The notes beneath the pieces were generated by a model. The model searched no databases and was not told the DNA's origin. It saw nothing but the letters and a program-made list of their open reading frames with translations. From Pinibacter aurantiacus (GTDB lineage: Bacteria; Bacteroidota; Bacteroidia; Chitinophagales; Chitinophagaceae), in the NCBI RefSeq assembly GCF_019130065.1, contig NZ_JAHSPG010000015.1:434001-498000 (forward strand): 64,000 bases of DNA, in the 5' to 3' direction. This document shows, piece by piece, positions 1 to 9,831 of the stretch (positions within the stretch are counted from its first letter, which is position 1; every line of letters starts with the position of its first letter). A program made the translations under genes and the position numbers.

Positions 1-1766
1 ATGAACTCAATAATTGGAACTTTTCATCTTTAACAAGTTATATAAAACTAAAAGAAGGGGTAAGACCAGAGGCGCTGGAACAACCTATCAAACAACTCAT
101 CAATAGCAATGCAGATGACTATATCAAAAACAATCTAACCATAAAACTTGCGCCGCTGGCAACTTTCAATCTAGATGCCAATAATGGATTGATCAGAAAA
201 ATGATCATCACACTTTCATTGATCGCGGTTTTTATTCTTTGTATGGCGGTGATCAATTTTATCAACATTTCCATTGGTTCATCCGCTTCACGACTCAAAG
301 AAATTGGTGTAAGAAAAGTATTGGGCGGCATGCGCAAACACATCATCCGGCAATTACTTACAGAATCTGTCATTACCGTCCTGTTAGCGATGATCATTGC
401 GTTGGGCATCTACCAGGGCTCACGTTCCTTTTTTGGCGAAATATTTAATTCGGATATTCCATCGTTGCTCTCCTTTCCAATACACTTTATCATTCTCCCG
501 ATAGTTTTAATTTTACTGATCGGCGCCACAGCCGGTATCTATCCTGCATTTGTTTTGTCAGCCATAAAATCGGTAGAATTGGTGAAAGGGAAAATGCGAT
601 CCATCAAAGAAAACATTACGTTACGCAGAACTCTTATCGGAGTTCAGTTTGGCATCGCCATTATTGTGTTAACGTCAGCCATCATTATTACGCAACAGGT
701 GTTTTACGTGTTGAATAAAGATCTTGGATTTAGCAAAGATCAAATCATTAACGTCGCACTGCCTCGCAACTGGACAGCCGAAGGTGTTGCGAGTATGCAG
801 ACATTGAGAAATGAAATCGCCGGCACAAAAGGTGTTACTGCAGCTTCACTTACTTACTCAGTGCCCAACAGAAATGCAATTTCCATGGCAAGGTTATACA
901 CCTCAAAACAAGACTCCGCCCATGCAATCGGCGTAAATACATTTATAACTGACGAACAATTTGCGAAGACTTTTGAAATAAAAATGGCCGCCGGAAAATT
1001 CTTTAATGATCCGGGTGATAGATATGACTCAGCAAAGATCGTTATCAATGAAACAGCTGCTAAAACTTTGGGATTTACCTCTATGCAGGATGCCATCGGA
1101 ACATCACTAAGAATGACTGATGATGCGCAGACATATATCATCAGCGGCATTGTAAAGGATTATCACTTCGAATCCAAACATGAAAGTATCAAACCGTTAC
1201 TGTTTTACAATGTCCGCTACTGGAACGCTTATCGTTTTATTTCTTTAAAACTTGCTGGCAGCAACCTACCGCAAACGATCGCTGCGGTGCAAACAAAATG
1301 GAATGCTTTAATGCCTGCCACGCCGTTTGAGTATTCTTTCATGGATGATACCATACAGAAGGCTTATCAAAATGAAATTCATTTAAAGAAGGCTGCATAT
1401 ACCGCGACGCTGCTAGCCGGTGTCATTGTGATGCTGGGTATTGTAGGATTGATTTCTTTAAGTATACAAAAACGCATAAAAGAGATTGGCATCAGGAAAG
1501 TGTTGGGTGCCACTGCATCGAGCATTATTTCACTGTTCATTCGCGACTTCATCATCGTAGCTGCAGCATCAGGAATTATTGCTTGCCCGCTGGCCTTCCT
1601 TTTCATGAAGCATTGGCTCAATGATTATGCTTATAGAGTTTCCATAACGCCTATGCCTTTTGTAATTGCGTTATTTGCTTTACTAAGTACAACCATCGGC
1701 CTGATCAGTTTCCAGGTGGTGCGCTCGACGCTGTTGAATCCGGTGAAGAGCCTACGAAGCGAGTAG
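1..1766 (+). CDS. FtsX/MacB-type ABC transporter permease, 5' end outside window
   Basis: The reading frame is open from the first bases of the window to the TAG at 1764-1766, so this is the C-terminal ~588 residues of a protein that was probably ~800 residues long, like its two downstream paralogues. Visible parts are the end of a periplasmic MacB-PCD-like domain, a membrane segment from about 195, the FtsX signature KEIGVRKVLGGMRK, a second periplasmic domain, and a final FtsX block with KEIGIRKVLGATAS and three membrane segments. It ends with NPVKSLRSE, a tail shared by all three permeases here. By family such proteins couple ATP hydrolysis in the cytoplasm to efflux or lipoprotein/peptide handling across the envelope. 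The ATG at 189 lies inside the domain and is not the true start. Substrate unknown. Confidence 0.9.
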   Translation, partial: ELNNWNFSSLTSYIKLKEGVRPEALEQPIKQLINSNADDYIKNNLTIKLAPLATFNLDANNGLIRKMIITLSLIAVFILCMAVINFINISIGSSASRLKEIGVRKVLGGMRKHIIRQLLTESVITVLLAMIIALGIYQGSRSFFGEIFNSDIPSLLSFPIHFIILPIVLILLIGATAGIYPAFVLSAIKSVELVKGKMRSIKENITLRRTLIGVQFGIAIIVLTSAIIITQQVFYVLNKDLGFSKDQIINVALPRNWTAEGVASMQTLRNEIAGTKGVTAASLTYSVPNRNAISMARLYTSKQDSAHAIGVNTFITDEQFAKTFEIKMAAGKFFNDPGDRYDSAKIVINETAAKTLGFTSMQDAIGTSLRMTDDAQTYIISGIVKDYHFESKHESIKPLLFYNVRYWNAYRFISLKLAGSNLPQTIAAVQTKWNALMPATPFEYSFMDDTIQKAYQNEIHLKKAAYTATLLAGVIVMLGIVGLISLSIQKRIKEIGIRKVLGATASSIISLFIRDFIIVAAASGIIACPLAFLFMKHWLNDYAYRVSITPMPFVIALFALLSTTIGLISFQVVRSTLLNPVKSLRSE

Positions 1767-1771
1767 CTTCG

Positions 1772-1916
1772 TTAATTAAGAATTAAGAATTAGGAATTAA
1801 GAATTCTTGATTGACGATCGTGCGCTACATATCTCGAGCATTAAAACTGTCAAAAAAAATGTGAATTATGCAACACACAAAGCATTCTTAATTCTTAATT
1901 CTTAATTCTTAATTAA
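1772..1916. repeat. Family A inverted-repeat element
   Basis: Left arm 1772-1805 is built of AATTAAG-like units; right arm 1884-1916 is its reverse complement (units of CTTAATT). The spacer is about 78 bases. It fills most of the gap between the first two permease genes and starts a few bases after the stop codon. No transposase or coding potential is seen. Confidence 0.8.
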
Positions 1917-1952
1917 AGCAATACATGCAGATAACTATTAATCAAGAATGTC

Positions 1953-4358
1953 ATGATTAAAAACTACATAAAAATCGCCTTCCGCACCATCCTGAAAAAC
2001 CCTTTCTATTCCATCGTGAATATGCTGGGTTTGGCAACGGGTATTGCGTTTACGTTTGTCATTGCAGGCTGTGTGTGGAGTGAGCTGCAGGTAAACCGAA
2101 ACCTTAGCAACTACAAGAACCAGTATATCATTCTAAGCAAATGGAAGAGTCCTGATATGGGGTTTGAACTGGCAACTGAAGCACCACTTGCAAAGGCGTT
2201 GAAAGAAAATTATCCGACACTGGTTAAAAATTATTATCGCTTCGATGGCATCACTTCTAATGTTTCTAAGGGCGATAAAATGTTTAGAGAGAGTATGCAG
2301 ATTGGAGATTCGACATTGCTTAGCATGTTTGGTTTTCAATTATTGTATGGTGACCCACGCAATGCTTTCAGCGATCCATTTTCTGTAGTGATCACGGAAG
2401 AAAAAGCGATCAAGTATTTCAACAAAACGGACGTAGTTGGTCAAACACTCACCATAGAAAGTTTCTCAGGTTCCAAACATGATTTTACCATTTCAGGTGT
2501 AATGAAGACGCCTGAAAGAAATAGCGTAACGAAACTTACGGCGGATAACAACAATCAATTTTATTTGCCGGAAGCGAGCACGGCGTTCTTCGGTCGCGAC
2601 ATGACCACCTGGCAAAATTTCTATATCGTAAACTTCATTGAATTGCAAGACGGCGTTTCGCCAAAAATGCTTGAAAAGCCAATTGCCCATTTAATGAAAA
2701 TGAATGCGCCGCCAATGGTTCCCGAAAACATGAAGCCAACATTGGAGTCGCTGAAAGATTATTATCTCACCGCATCAAACGGTTTGGTAAAACGAATGCT
2801 TTACACGTTATCCTTCATTGCATTCTTTATTCTACTTATGGCCATTATCAACTTTGTGAACATTTCCGTGAGCCGTTCTTCTTCGCGCATGAGAGAGATT
2901 GGTATTCGCAAAGTAATGGGTGGCATGCGAAAGTCATTGATATTGCAGTTTCTTATTGAGTCAATCGTGCTGGTAGGCGCCTCGACAATCATTTCGCTTT
3001 TCATGTACCAGCTTTCAAAAAATTATTTCGCCACATTACTCAACCGGCCTGTGCTTTCTCTTTTTGATTTCCCTGTGGCCTTTGTATTTATACCGCTTGC
3101 AATTATCGTCGTTATTGGATTGCTGTCCGGCATTTATCCTGCACTTGTTTTGTCTTCTTTAAAATCTGTAGAGTCTTTAAAAGGCAAACTGCAAACGAAA
3201 GAAAATATCTGGTTGCGCAAATCGCTTGTAGCATTTCAGTTTTGCATTGCCAGCATCGTTTTTATTGCGGCGCTGGTTGTCTCGCAACAGATCAATTTCT
3301 TCTTCAGCAAAAGCATTGGGTTCGACAAAGACTACATCGTAACCGCTCAGCTTCCGAGGGACTGGACGGAGAAAGGCGTTAATCACATGGAAGCCACACG
3401 TAACGAATTCAGCAGAATGCCGCAAGTGGCCGATGTTGCTTTGTCATACGAAATCCCTAATGGCGCAAACATTGGCGCCGCGGCAATCTTCAAAACCTCC
3501 ACAGATTCTACACAAAGCGTGGCCGCGCAATTGTTGGTCACTGATGATCACTATACTTCAACCTACAACATTGCGATGTCTGCAGGAAATTTCTACAAAC
3601 ATCCCCGCGGTGCATATGATTCTTCAAAGGTGGTGATTAATGAAACAGCAGCTAAGGCCCTCGGTTACAAAAGCGCCCAAGATGCAGTGGGCCAGTCATT
3701 GTCTGTCGTGGGCATTCCTGTTATTTTTAACGTAGCAGGTGTAACAAAAGATTTCCATGCGGGGTCAATGCAAAAAGCGATCAGTCCTTCCATTTTCATG
3801 AATGTAAACTTCATACAACGATACCGCTATCTTTCTTTCAAACTGAAACCCGGAAATGTTGCATCGAGCATTGAAGCATTGCAAACGAAATGGTCGCAGC
3901 TTTTACCCGGTTCTGCATTTGAATATTCTTTTATGGATGACGAGTTAAAGAAAGTATACACCACAGAACTACAATTGAAACGGGCCGCGTACGCAGCTTC
4001 TGTTTTAGCACTGATCATTGTATTGCTGGGTATAATTGGATTAACATCACTCAGCATTCAAAAGCGAACAAAGGAAATTGGCATTCGTAAGATACTGGGC
4101 GCGCCGGTATTCAACATCATCGGTTTATTTATGAAAGACTTCCTGCCGGTGCTGTTCATTGGAGGCGTCATTGCTTGTCCGCTGGCTTTCATTGTTCTGC
4201 GACGCTGGCTAAACGACTATGCATACAGAATCGTCCTTACTTCTCATCCGTTTATTTTTGCCATTGTGATACTAGGTTTCATAACAATAGCCGTGATCGT
4301 TGTACAAACGATTAAAGCCGCGGTGGCGAACCCGGTGAAGAATTTAAGAACAGAGTAA
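1953..4358 (+). CDS. FtsX/MacB-type ABC transporter permease
   Basis: 801 residues. The N-terminus KNYIKIAFRTILKNPF and first membrane helix (about 17-40) are typical of Bacteroidota MacB-like permeases; a MacB-PCD-like periplasmic domain follows to about 270. Next come a helix and the FtsX signature MREIGIRKVMGGMRK near 310, three to four helices, a second periplasmic domain, and a C-terminal FtsX block with KEIGIRKILGAP and tail NPVKNLRTE. This double-module architecture (two FtsX blocks, about eight helices) is usual for ~800-residue members. It is close in sequence to the truncated permease upstream (shared blocks around GMRK and INETAAKALGY), which suggests tandem duplication. It probably works with the ATPase at 7292. 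Substrate not deducible. Confidence 0.92.
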   Translation: MIKNYIKIAFRTILKNPFYSIVNMLGLATGIAFTFVIAGCVWSELQVNRNLSNYKNQYIILSKWKSPDMGFELATEAPLAKALKENYPTLVKNYYRFDGITSNVSKGDKMFRESMQIGDSTLLSMFGFQLLYGDPRNAFSDPFSVVITEEKAIKYFNKTDVVGQTLTIESFSGSKHDFTISGVMKTPERNSVTKLTADNNNQFYLPEASTAFFGRDMTTWQNFYIVNFIELQDGVSPKMLEKPIAHLMKMNAPPMVPENMKPTLESLKDYYLTASNGLVKRMLYTLSFIAFFILLMAIINFVNISVSRSSSRMREIGIRKVMGGMRKSLILQFLIESIVLVGASTIISLFMYQLSKNYFATLLNRPVLSLFDFPVAFVFIPLAIIVVIGLLSGIYPALVLSSLKSVESLKGKLQTKENIWLRKSLVAFQFCIASIVFIAALVVSQQINFFFSKSIGFDKDYIVTAQLPRDWTEKGVNHMEATRNEFSRMPQVADVALSYEIPNGANIGAAAIFKTSTDSTQSVAAQLLVTDDHYTSTYNIAMSAGNFYKHPRGAYDSSKVVINETAAKALGYKSAQDAVGQSLSVVGIPVIFNVAGVTKDFHAGSMQKAISPSIFMNVNFIQRYRYLSFKLKPGNVASSIEALQTKWSQLLPGSAFEYSFMDDELKKVYTTELQLKRAAYAASVLALIIVLLGIIGLTSLSIQKRTKEIGIRKILGAPVFNIIGLFMKDFLPVLFIGGVIACPLAFIVLRRWLNDYAYRIVLTSHPFIFAIVILGFITIAVIVVQTIKAAVANPVKNLRTE

Positions 4359-4361
4359 ACC

Positions 4362-4518
4362 AATTAATAATTAGTAATTAATAATTAATAATTCTTTGTA
4401 TACAACATTCATGATCAAAACCAACAGTATAATTGATAAACAAATAACTCAACAAACAATGCCCGAACAGCACTTTGCATGCAACACCTATTAATTCTTA
4501 ATTATTAATTATTAATTC
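4362..4518. repeat. Family J inverted-repeat element
   Basis: Left arm 4362-4394 consists of AATTAATAATTAATAATT-type units and the right arm 4490-4518 is the reverse complement. The ~95-base spacer has no gene. The element begins three bases after the stop codon of the upstream permease. Confidence 0.8.
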
Positions 4519-4560
4519 CTGACGAACTACACATTTAACCCAACAACACCATTAGCAACC

Positions 4561-6963
4561 ATGTGGAAACACTATCTTGTAACCGCCTTTAGAAATTTAA
4601 AAAGACAAAAAGTTTTCTCCGGCATCAACATCACCGGGCTTTCATTGGGTATTGCCACCTTTCTTATTCTGGTAAGTTATGTGCAGTATGAATTTAGCTA
4701 CGATGCCTATTTCCCCAATCACAAAAATGTTTATCGCATCGATTATGCGGAGAAACAGAACAATGACTACATTCTTAAAACTTCCCGCACGCACACCGCG
4801 TTGAGCACCGTTGCAGGCAAGCAGGTTTCGGAAATACAATACATCACCAAGGCCTACTATGAAGAATGTCTGTTGTTCAATGACAGGGCGAAGGAACACT
4901 TGAATTGTTTGTGGGTAGACAGTTCATTCCTGAACGTTTTTGATTTGCCATTGATAAGGGGAAACAGAGATAAGGCGTTGGTGGCACCGTTCTCGGTAGC
5001 CATTTCTAAATCTGTTGCCAATTCATTTTTTGGCACTGAAGATCCCATTGGCAAAACAGTTTACTTTAATGAGCACGTTCCTTTAAATGTCTCTGCTGTT
5101 TATGAAGACATTCCATCTAATGCCTCGCTTCAGCACAAGTTTTTGATTTCCTTCACCACTTTGGACAAAATGTTGAATTGGAATGGCTACGGCGATTTTG
5201 GCGGTGCATGGGCCTTTACTTTTGTTTCGCTTTATCCTCAAAGCAATATCAATGCAGTAAACAGTAAACTGGAAAAAATTGCAAGCGATAATATCAGCAG
5301 CTTACGCACGAGACATTTGACAGGTTCTTACTCTATGCGCCCGATAACGGATGTTCATTTTGCAACCGGTCTTACCGGCGACATTGAACCGGTGAGAAAC
5401 AAAACATTGTTGTATGCATTGTTGTCGGTTGCTATTTTCATTTTGATTGCGGCGTGGGTTAATTATATCAATCTCTCGCTGGCGCAATCATTCCAGCGAG
5501 CAGATGAGATTGTAGTGCGTAAGGTATATGGCGCGGGACTTTCCCACATCACGCAGCAGTTCATGACGGAAGCTTTTTTGATAAGCATCATCACTTCCAT
5601 TATTGGCTTCACCATTTATTTCATGTTGCAAAGCTTTCTGTCACATTACATCGCAACCAACTTTGCATCGACCAGCTCGTTTGTTCTGACGTTGTTAATG
5701 TGCATTCCTGTCATCATGCTTTGCACCGCGTTGATCGCTATCTATCCGGCGCGGGTGATTGCGAAATACAAACCTGCTTTTATTCTCAAACGTCAGTATA
5801 ACAATGGCAGCAATAAAAATATTTTGCAAAAAGGCTTAGTAACGTTTCAGTTGTGTTTATCCGTTTTTACGATCGGTTATACCATCATTGCTTTCAAACA
5901 AATCAATTACATGCGGCATTTTGATGTAGGCTTTAATACCGATCAAACCATTAGCCTGCGCGGCCCGGCTTCACGCAATATGGATAGTGTACGCTACCAG
6001 CATTTTGTTGCTTTCCGTAACGAGGTATTGTCGAACAGCGCATTTAGCTCCGGAACCGCGTCAATGAATATTCCCGGACAGGAACTCCGCTTTCATGATG
6101 AAGGTGTAAGACTCGTCGGTGGCAATAATGAAAAAAAACAGTCCTACTGGGTTTCACAAATTGACGACGGTTATATTGGCACTTTTGGTTTGCAGTTGTT
6201 GGCCGGGAGAAATATCGGGGAGCGTGATAAAGGCAACGGTTGTATTGTAAATGAATCCGCTGCTAAGGCTTTGGGCTTTACTTCTCCACAACAAGCCATC
6301 AATGCGCAGTTGTTATCAGGAAAAGATAAACCATTACAAATTGTTGGCGTAATTCAGGATTACCACCAGGAGTCTTTGCGCAAAAAAGTGGAGCCTGTTA
6401 TTTTCAAATTCGAGCATCCTTTTGAATTCGGCTATTATACCTTTCGCACAAAAACCGCATCGCGCGGAGATGCTCTAAGCTTCTTGCAGGACGCTTACAA
6501 AAAGCATTTTCCTAACGATCCGTTTGTTTACTATTTCATGGATAACTTTTTTGCAAAGCAATATGAGAGCGATGTGATATTTGGCAAGCTGCTCGCGTTG
6601 TTCAGCATAATGTCGATCGTTGTTGCGAGTCTTGGTTTGTTTGGTCTTGCCTCATTAAACGTCCAGTTACGTACAAAAGAGATCGGCATTCGCAAAGTTG
6701 TGGGCGCATCGGTTTCATCTATTTTACTACTGTTATCGAAAGACTATATAAAGCTTACGATCATTGGTTTTATCATTGCCTCTCCTATTTTGTACTACAT
6801 CAATAACCAATGGCTCAGCCTGTTTTCATACCGCATCAGTCTCCATTGGTGGATGTTTGTATTGCCCGGTCTTATCGTGCTTTTAATCGCGTGGGGCATC
6901 GTTTGCATCCAATCGTTAAGAGCCGCGAATGTAAATCCGGTGAGAACGCTAAGAAGCGAGTGA
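4561..6963 (+). CDS. FtsX/MacB-type ABC transporter permease
   Basis: 800 residues starting MWKHYLVTAFRNLKRQK, the usual N-terminus of this family. Domain order matches the upstream paralogue: membrane helix (about 20-40), periplasmic MacB-PCD-like domain, FtsX block with DEIVVRKVYGAGLS near 320, helices, second periplasmic domain, and a final FtsX block with KEIGIRKVVGASVS and tail NPVRTLRSE. It is clearly more diverged than the first two permeases are from each other; for example the first signature reads VVRKVYGAG rather than GIRKVMGGM. It is the last of three permeases before the ATPase, so the complex could be hetero-oligomeric or the permeases could serve separate substrates. Confident family call, unknown substrate. 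Confidence 0.92.
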   Translation: MWKHYLVTAFRNLKRQKVFSGINITGLSLGIATFLILVSYVQYEFSYDAYFPNHKNVYRIDYAEKQNNDYILKTSRTHTALSTVAGKQVSEIQYITKAYYEECLLFNDRAKEHLNCLWVDSSFLNVFDLPLIRGNRDKALVAPFSVAISKSVANSFFGTEDPIGKTVYFNEHVPLNVSAVYEDIPSNASLQHKFLISFTTLDKMLNWNGYGDFGGAWAFTFVSLYPQSNINAVNSKLEKIASDNISSLRTRHLTGSYSMRPITDVHFATGLTGDIEPVRNKTLLYALLSVAIFILIAAWVNYINLSLAQSFQRADEIVVRKVYGAGLSHITQQFMTEAFLISIITSIIGFTIYFMLQSFLSHYIATNFASTSSFVLTLLMCIPVIMLCTALIAIYPARVIAKYKPAFILKRQYNNGSNKNILQKGLVTFQLCLSVFTIGYTIIAFKQINYMRHFDVGFNTDQTISLRGPASRNMDSVRYQHFVAFRNEVLSNSAFSSGTASMNIPGQELRFHDEGVRLVGGNNEKKQSYWVSQIDDGYIGTFGLQLLAGRNIGERDKGNGCIVNESAAKALGFTSPQQAINAQLLSGKDKPLQIVGVIQDYHQESLRKKVEPVIFKFEHPFEFGYYTFRTKTASRGDALSFLQDAYKKHFPNDPFVYYFMDNFFAKQYESDVIFGKLLALFSIMSIVVASLGLFGLASLNVQLRTKEIGIRKVVGASVSSILLLLSKDYIKLTIIGFIIASPILYYINNQWLSLFSYRISLHWWMFVLPGLIVLLIAWGIVCIQSLRAANVNPVRTLRSE

Positions 6964-6968
6964 AAATA

Positions 6969-7099
6969 GTGGAGAGTGGAGAATTGAGAGTTGAGAGTTC
7001 TTTACAATGAAAATTTCCGGCACAAATGGAATTCTTGTGTTGAGCAAATATGCCTAGCCATCAACTTAACTCTCCATTCTCCACTCTCAATTCTCAACT
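6969..7099. repeat. Family C inverted-repeat element
   Basis: Left arm 6971-7000 carries GGAGAGTGGAGAATTGAGAG-type units; right arm 7062-7099 is the reverse complement (CTCCATTCTCCACTCTCAA). It begins a few bases after the permease stop codon at 6961-6963. Confidence 0.8.
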
Positions 7100-7192
7100 A
7101 AAAAGCGAACATCAATTGTATCAAAAACGAACAAGGGCACAAAGCCTACTCTCCATAACTATTTGTTTTTCAATCACAAACACGTTTGGCGG

Positions 7193-7200
7193 TATATTTG
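7193..7200 (+). promoter_or_regulatory. Candidate Bacteroidota -7 box (TATATTTG)
   Basis: TATATTTG matches TAnnTTTG about 90 bases upstream of the ABC ATPase start. A TTTG at 7162-7165 is somewhat too distant to be a standard -33 element, so this is tentative. Confidence 0.3.
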
Positions 7201-7250
7201 GTTAAACTGGCATGGAGCTGTTTATGGTGAGCGATAATAGATTTCGGACA

Positions 7251-7283
7251 TCACTCTCAACTCTCAATTCTCAACTTTCAACT
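7251..7283. repeat. Isolated Family C right arm
   Basis: A second right-type arm (CACTCTCAACTCTCAATTC and following) lies in the leader just upstream of the ATPase start at 7292. It has no left arm of its own nearer than 6971. The 6964-7291 gap (328 bases) therefore holds one full element, one extra arm and one possible promoter box, but no gene. Confidence 0.7.
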
Positions 7284-7291
7284 AAAGAACC

Positions 7292-7972
7292 ATGATTACA
7301 CTGCGACATATTTCCAAGTGGTACAACATCGGCGGAACAAGGGCCTTTGTTTTAAAAGATATCGATTTGCAGATCAATACGGGTGAGTTCGTTTCTATTA
7401 TGGGACCGTCGGGTTCAGGTAAATCAACGCTGCTGAATGTGATCGGTATGCTGGACGAACCATCTGAAGGCGATTATATTTTCATGGATCAACCGATGAA
7501 CTCACTGAAAGAAAAACAACGTTCAGCCCTGTACAAAAAGCACATCGGCTTTGTGTTTCAGGCGTATCACTTAATTGACGAGCTGACTGTATATGAAAAC
7601 ATTGAAACGCCGCTTATTTACCAGGACATAAAAACCTCTGAAAGAAAGGCGCTGGTTTCGGATATCCTTGACCGCTTTAATATTGTTGGTAAAAAGGATC
7701 TTTTTCCTACACAATTATCAGGAGGCCAGCAGCAACTTGTGGGTATTGCAAGAGCGCTGATCAGCAATCCACAATTGATTTTAGCTGATGAGCCTACCGG
7801 CAACCTAAACTCTAAACAAGGTGAAGAAATCATGGAACTCTTCACAGAACTTAATAAAGAGGGTGTTACCATTATACAGGTTACACATTCAGAAAAAAAT
7901 GCTGCTTACGGAAGCAGGATCATTAATCTGCTGGATGGAAGAATAGAAGTTCAACCGGCAAGTGTACACTAG
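7292..7972 (+). CDS. ABC transporter ATP-binding protein, LolD/MacB type
   Basis: 226 residues, a complete stand-alone nucleotide-binding domain. Walker A GPSGSGKST is at 38-46, the Q-loop VFQ at 88-90, the signature LSGGQ at 142-146, Walker B LILADEP at 162-168 and the switch histidine at 199. The motif set and length match the LolD/MacB/FtsE group that energises FtsX-type permeases. It sits downstream of three such permeases and upstream of a TolC-type channel, so it probably powers that system. No second ATPase is visible here. The ATG is chosen because no upstream in-frame start has family-like sequence. Confidence 0.93.
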   Translation: MITLRHISKWYNIGGTRAFVLKDIDLQINTGEFVSIMGPSGSGKSTLLNVIGMLDEPSEGDYIFMDQPMNSLKEKQRSALYKKHIGFVFQAYHLIDELTVYENIETPLIYQDIKTSERKALVSDILDRFNIVGKKDLFPTQLSGGQQQLVGIARALISNPQLILADEPTGNLNSKQGEEIMELFTELNKEGVTIIQVTHSEKNAAYGSRIINLLDGRIEVQPASVH

Positions 7973-7984
7973 CCACATTCATAT

Positions 7985-8076
7985 TAAGTTGTTCGTTGCT
8001 AGTTATTAATTGTTAGCGTTTATTTTCGAATAGTCGCTACCGAATCCTAACAACTAACAACCGTCAACTAACAACT
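7985..8076. repeat. Family K inverted-repeat element
   Basis: Left arm 7985-8015 (GTTGTTCGTTGCTAGTTATT and following) and right arm 8046-8076 (CCTAACAACTAACAACC and following) are imperfect reverse complements around a 30-base loop. It lies between the ATPase and the TolC-like gene, so a shared transcript would contain this hairpin. Confidence 0.7.
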
Positions 8077-8106
8077 ATTTTTCCTTTTTCAAAAGAACAA
8101 CGAGTA

Positions 8107-9519
8107 ATGGAATACAAAAAAATTATTTGCGGACTGGCTTTGGTAATCGGATCGTTTACAACACACGCACAGGTAATGACGCTGCAGCAATGCATAGAAA
8201 CCGCAATTAAGAACAACATAGAGATTCAACAGTCTGAACTGGATGTGCAAACTGCGGATGTTTATCATCAACAGGCGAAAATGAATCTGCTGCCCTCTAT
8301 TTCCGGTTATGTTGGTCATAGCAACAACAAGGGACGCAGTATTGATCCCGGCACAAACAGTTACATCGACCAGCAATTCACTTCGGCAAACTATAGCCTG
8401 AATGGCAATTTGATTTTGTTCAATGGTTTATCGTTGTTGAATTCTATTAAACAAAACAATTTGCTCTTTGATGCGAGTAAAAAAGATTGGCAACAAAAGA
8501 AAGATAATACGGCGCTAAGTGTTGTTACGTCTTACCTGCAAGTGCTTGCGAATGAGGACTTGTACGTGATTGCACAGAACCAGGCATCGCTTACAAAGAG
8601 CCAGGTTGATCGGTTGGAAATCTTAAACAGTGACGGCGCCATCGCTCCTTCCCTGCTTACAGATTTGAAAGGACAGCTCGCGAATGATGAGCTCACGATT
8701 GTAAACGCAAAGACAGCTGTGGAAACTGCCAAGCTCAATTTGTGTCAGCTGATGAATGTGCCCTACAATTCAAAGCTCGAGCTCGAACGCAGCGGAACAG
8801 AAACCATTCCCGCAAAATATGATTTTACTGCGCAACAGGTTTATGAAACAGCTGAGGACAATTTACCGATGGTGAAGGCTGCCAACCTGCGCACACAGAG
8901 TTATAATAAAGCGGTGAAAGTTGCACAGGGTTATTTGTATCCGCAGCTGTCGCTGAGTGGCTTGTATGCAACGAATTTCTCCAGCATTTTTTATAAACCA
9001 ATTGCAGGTAATGTGGTAGATGTTTCTACTCCTAATTATGTGATGGTAAACGGTGGAAAGTCCAACGTATATTCACCGCAGCAGCAGTATGAGGACTATA
9101 AATACTTTGATCAGTTGAAGAATAACTACGGTAGCACTTTTACACTGGGTTTGAATATTCCCATCTTCAATAATCTTTCCGTTCGCAACAAAGTAAAGCT
9201 TGCAAAGATCCAGGAAAAGAATGCCGGCTTGCAGGAACAAAATACGCTCTTGCTTTTGCGCCAGGCGGTTGATCAAGCACACCTGAACATGACTTCCGCT
9301 TATGATCGCTATGGCATTTCTACCAAACAGGTAGCTGCGTTTAAAGAATCATTCGGAGCAGCGGAAGTACGCTTTAATGCAGGCGTTGGCACTTCTGTTG
9401 ACTACCTCACTGCAAAAAATAATATCGACAGGGCAAATATTAATTTGACTACTGCGAAGTACGAATACATTTTCAGAACAAAGGTGCTGGACTATTACCA
9501 GGGCAAGCAGTTGTACTAG
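8107..9519 (+). CDS. TolC-family outer-membrane efflux channel protein
   Basis: 470 residues. A signal peptide is visible (KKIICGLALVIGSFTTHAQ, cleavage after about 21). MTLQQCIETAIKNNIEIQQSE is the usual first helix of the TolC repeat, and the protein continues with long amphipathic helices and two beta-rich stretches, the second with FTLGLNIPIFNNLSVRNKVK, as expected of outer membrane efflux proteins. It would form the trimeric outer-membrane exit duct for the ABC permease/ATPase system upstream. A periplasmic adaptor (MacA/HlyD type) is not in the window and may lie upstream of it. The stop TAG abuts the first Family F repeat. Confidence 0.92.
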   Translation: MEYKKIICGLALVIGSFTTHAQVMTLQQCIETAIKNNIEIQQSELDVQTADVYHQQAKMNLLPSISGYVGHSNNKGRSIDPGTNSYIDQQFTSANYSLNGNLILFNGLSLLNSIKQNNLLFDASKKDWQQKKDNTALSVVTSYLQVLANEDLYVIAQNQASLTKSQVDRLEILNSDGAIAPSLLTDLKGQLANDELTIVNAKTAVETAKLNLCQLMNVPYNSKLELERSGTETIPAKYDFTAQQVYETAEDNLPMVKAANLRTQSYNKAVKVAQGYLYPQLSLSGLYATNFSSIFYKPIAGNVVDVSTPNYVMVNGGKSNVYSPQQQYEDYKYFDQLKNNYGSTFTLGLNIPIFNNLSVRNKVKLAKIQEKNAGLQEQNTLLLLRQAVDQAHLNMTSAYDRYGISTKQVAAFKESFGAAEVRFNAGVGTSVDYLTAKNNIDRANINLTTAKYEYIFRTKVLDYYQGKQLY

Positions 9520-9720
9520 TAGAGACGCATGATAATGCGTCTCAAAAAAACCGCATGATAATGCGTCTCTGAAAAAGCGCATGATAATTCGTCTGCCCGT
9601 AGAGACGCGTTGAACGCGTCTCCGTAGCACCCAAAACATGATACGTTAAAACAACATCCCCGCCTTTTGGGCTACACATTTCAGGTGTTACGGAGACGCA
9701 TTATCATGCGTCTCTACCGA
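9520..9720. repeat. Family F palindrome cluster
   Basis: Four copies or part-copies of a self-palindromic unit (GTAGAGACGCATGATAATGC type) lie at about 9520-9543, 9549-9567, 9576-9595 and 9599-9624 (variant with GTTGAACGC). A reverse copy at 9690-9720 closes the set. The 9520-9831 gap (312 bases) holds these and otherwise only ordinary upstream sequence of the permease gene at 9832. Confidence 0.85.
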
Positions 9721-9831
9721 GATTCGTGACCAAGGATGGGCATTTGTGCCACGCATCCCGATACGCGTTTCCCCCATCCGCGTCTTTTTCGCTTTTTTTC
9801 CATAATTTGACCGCCAAATTAAACATACTGC

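Noticed and set aside
189-1766. Complete 525-residue permease starting at ATG 189
   Set aside because: The frame is open upstream to the window edge and the upstream residues align in type with the paralogue's periplasmic domain, so the gene is cut by the window.
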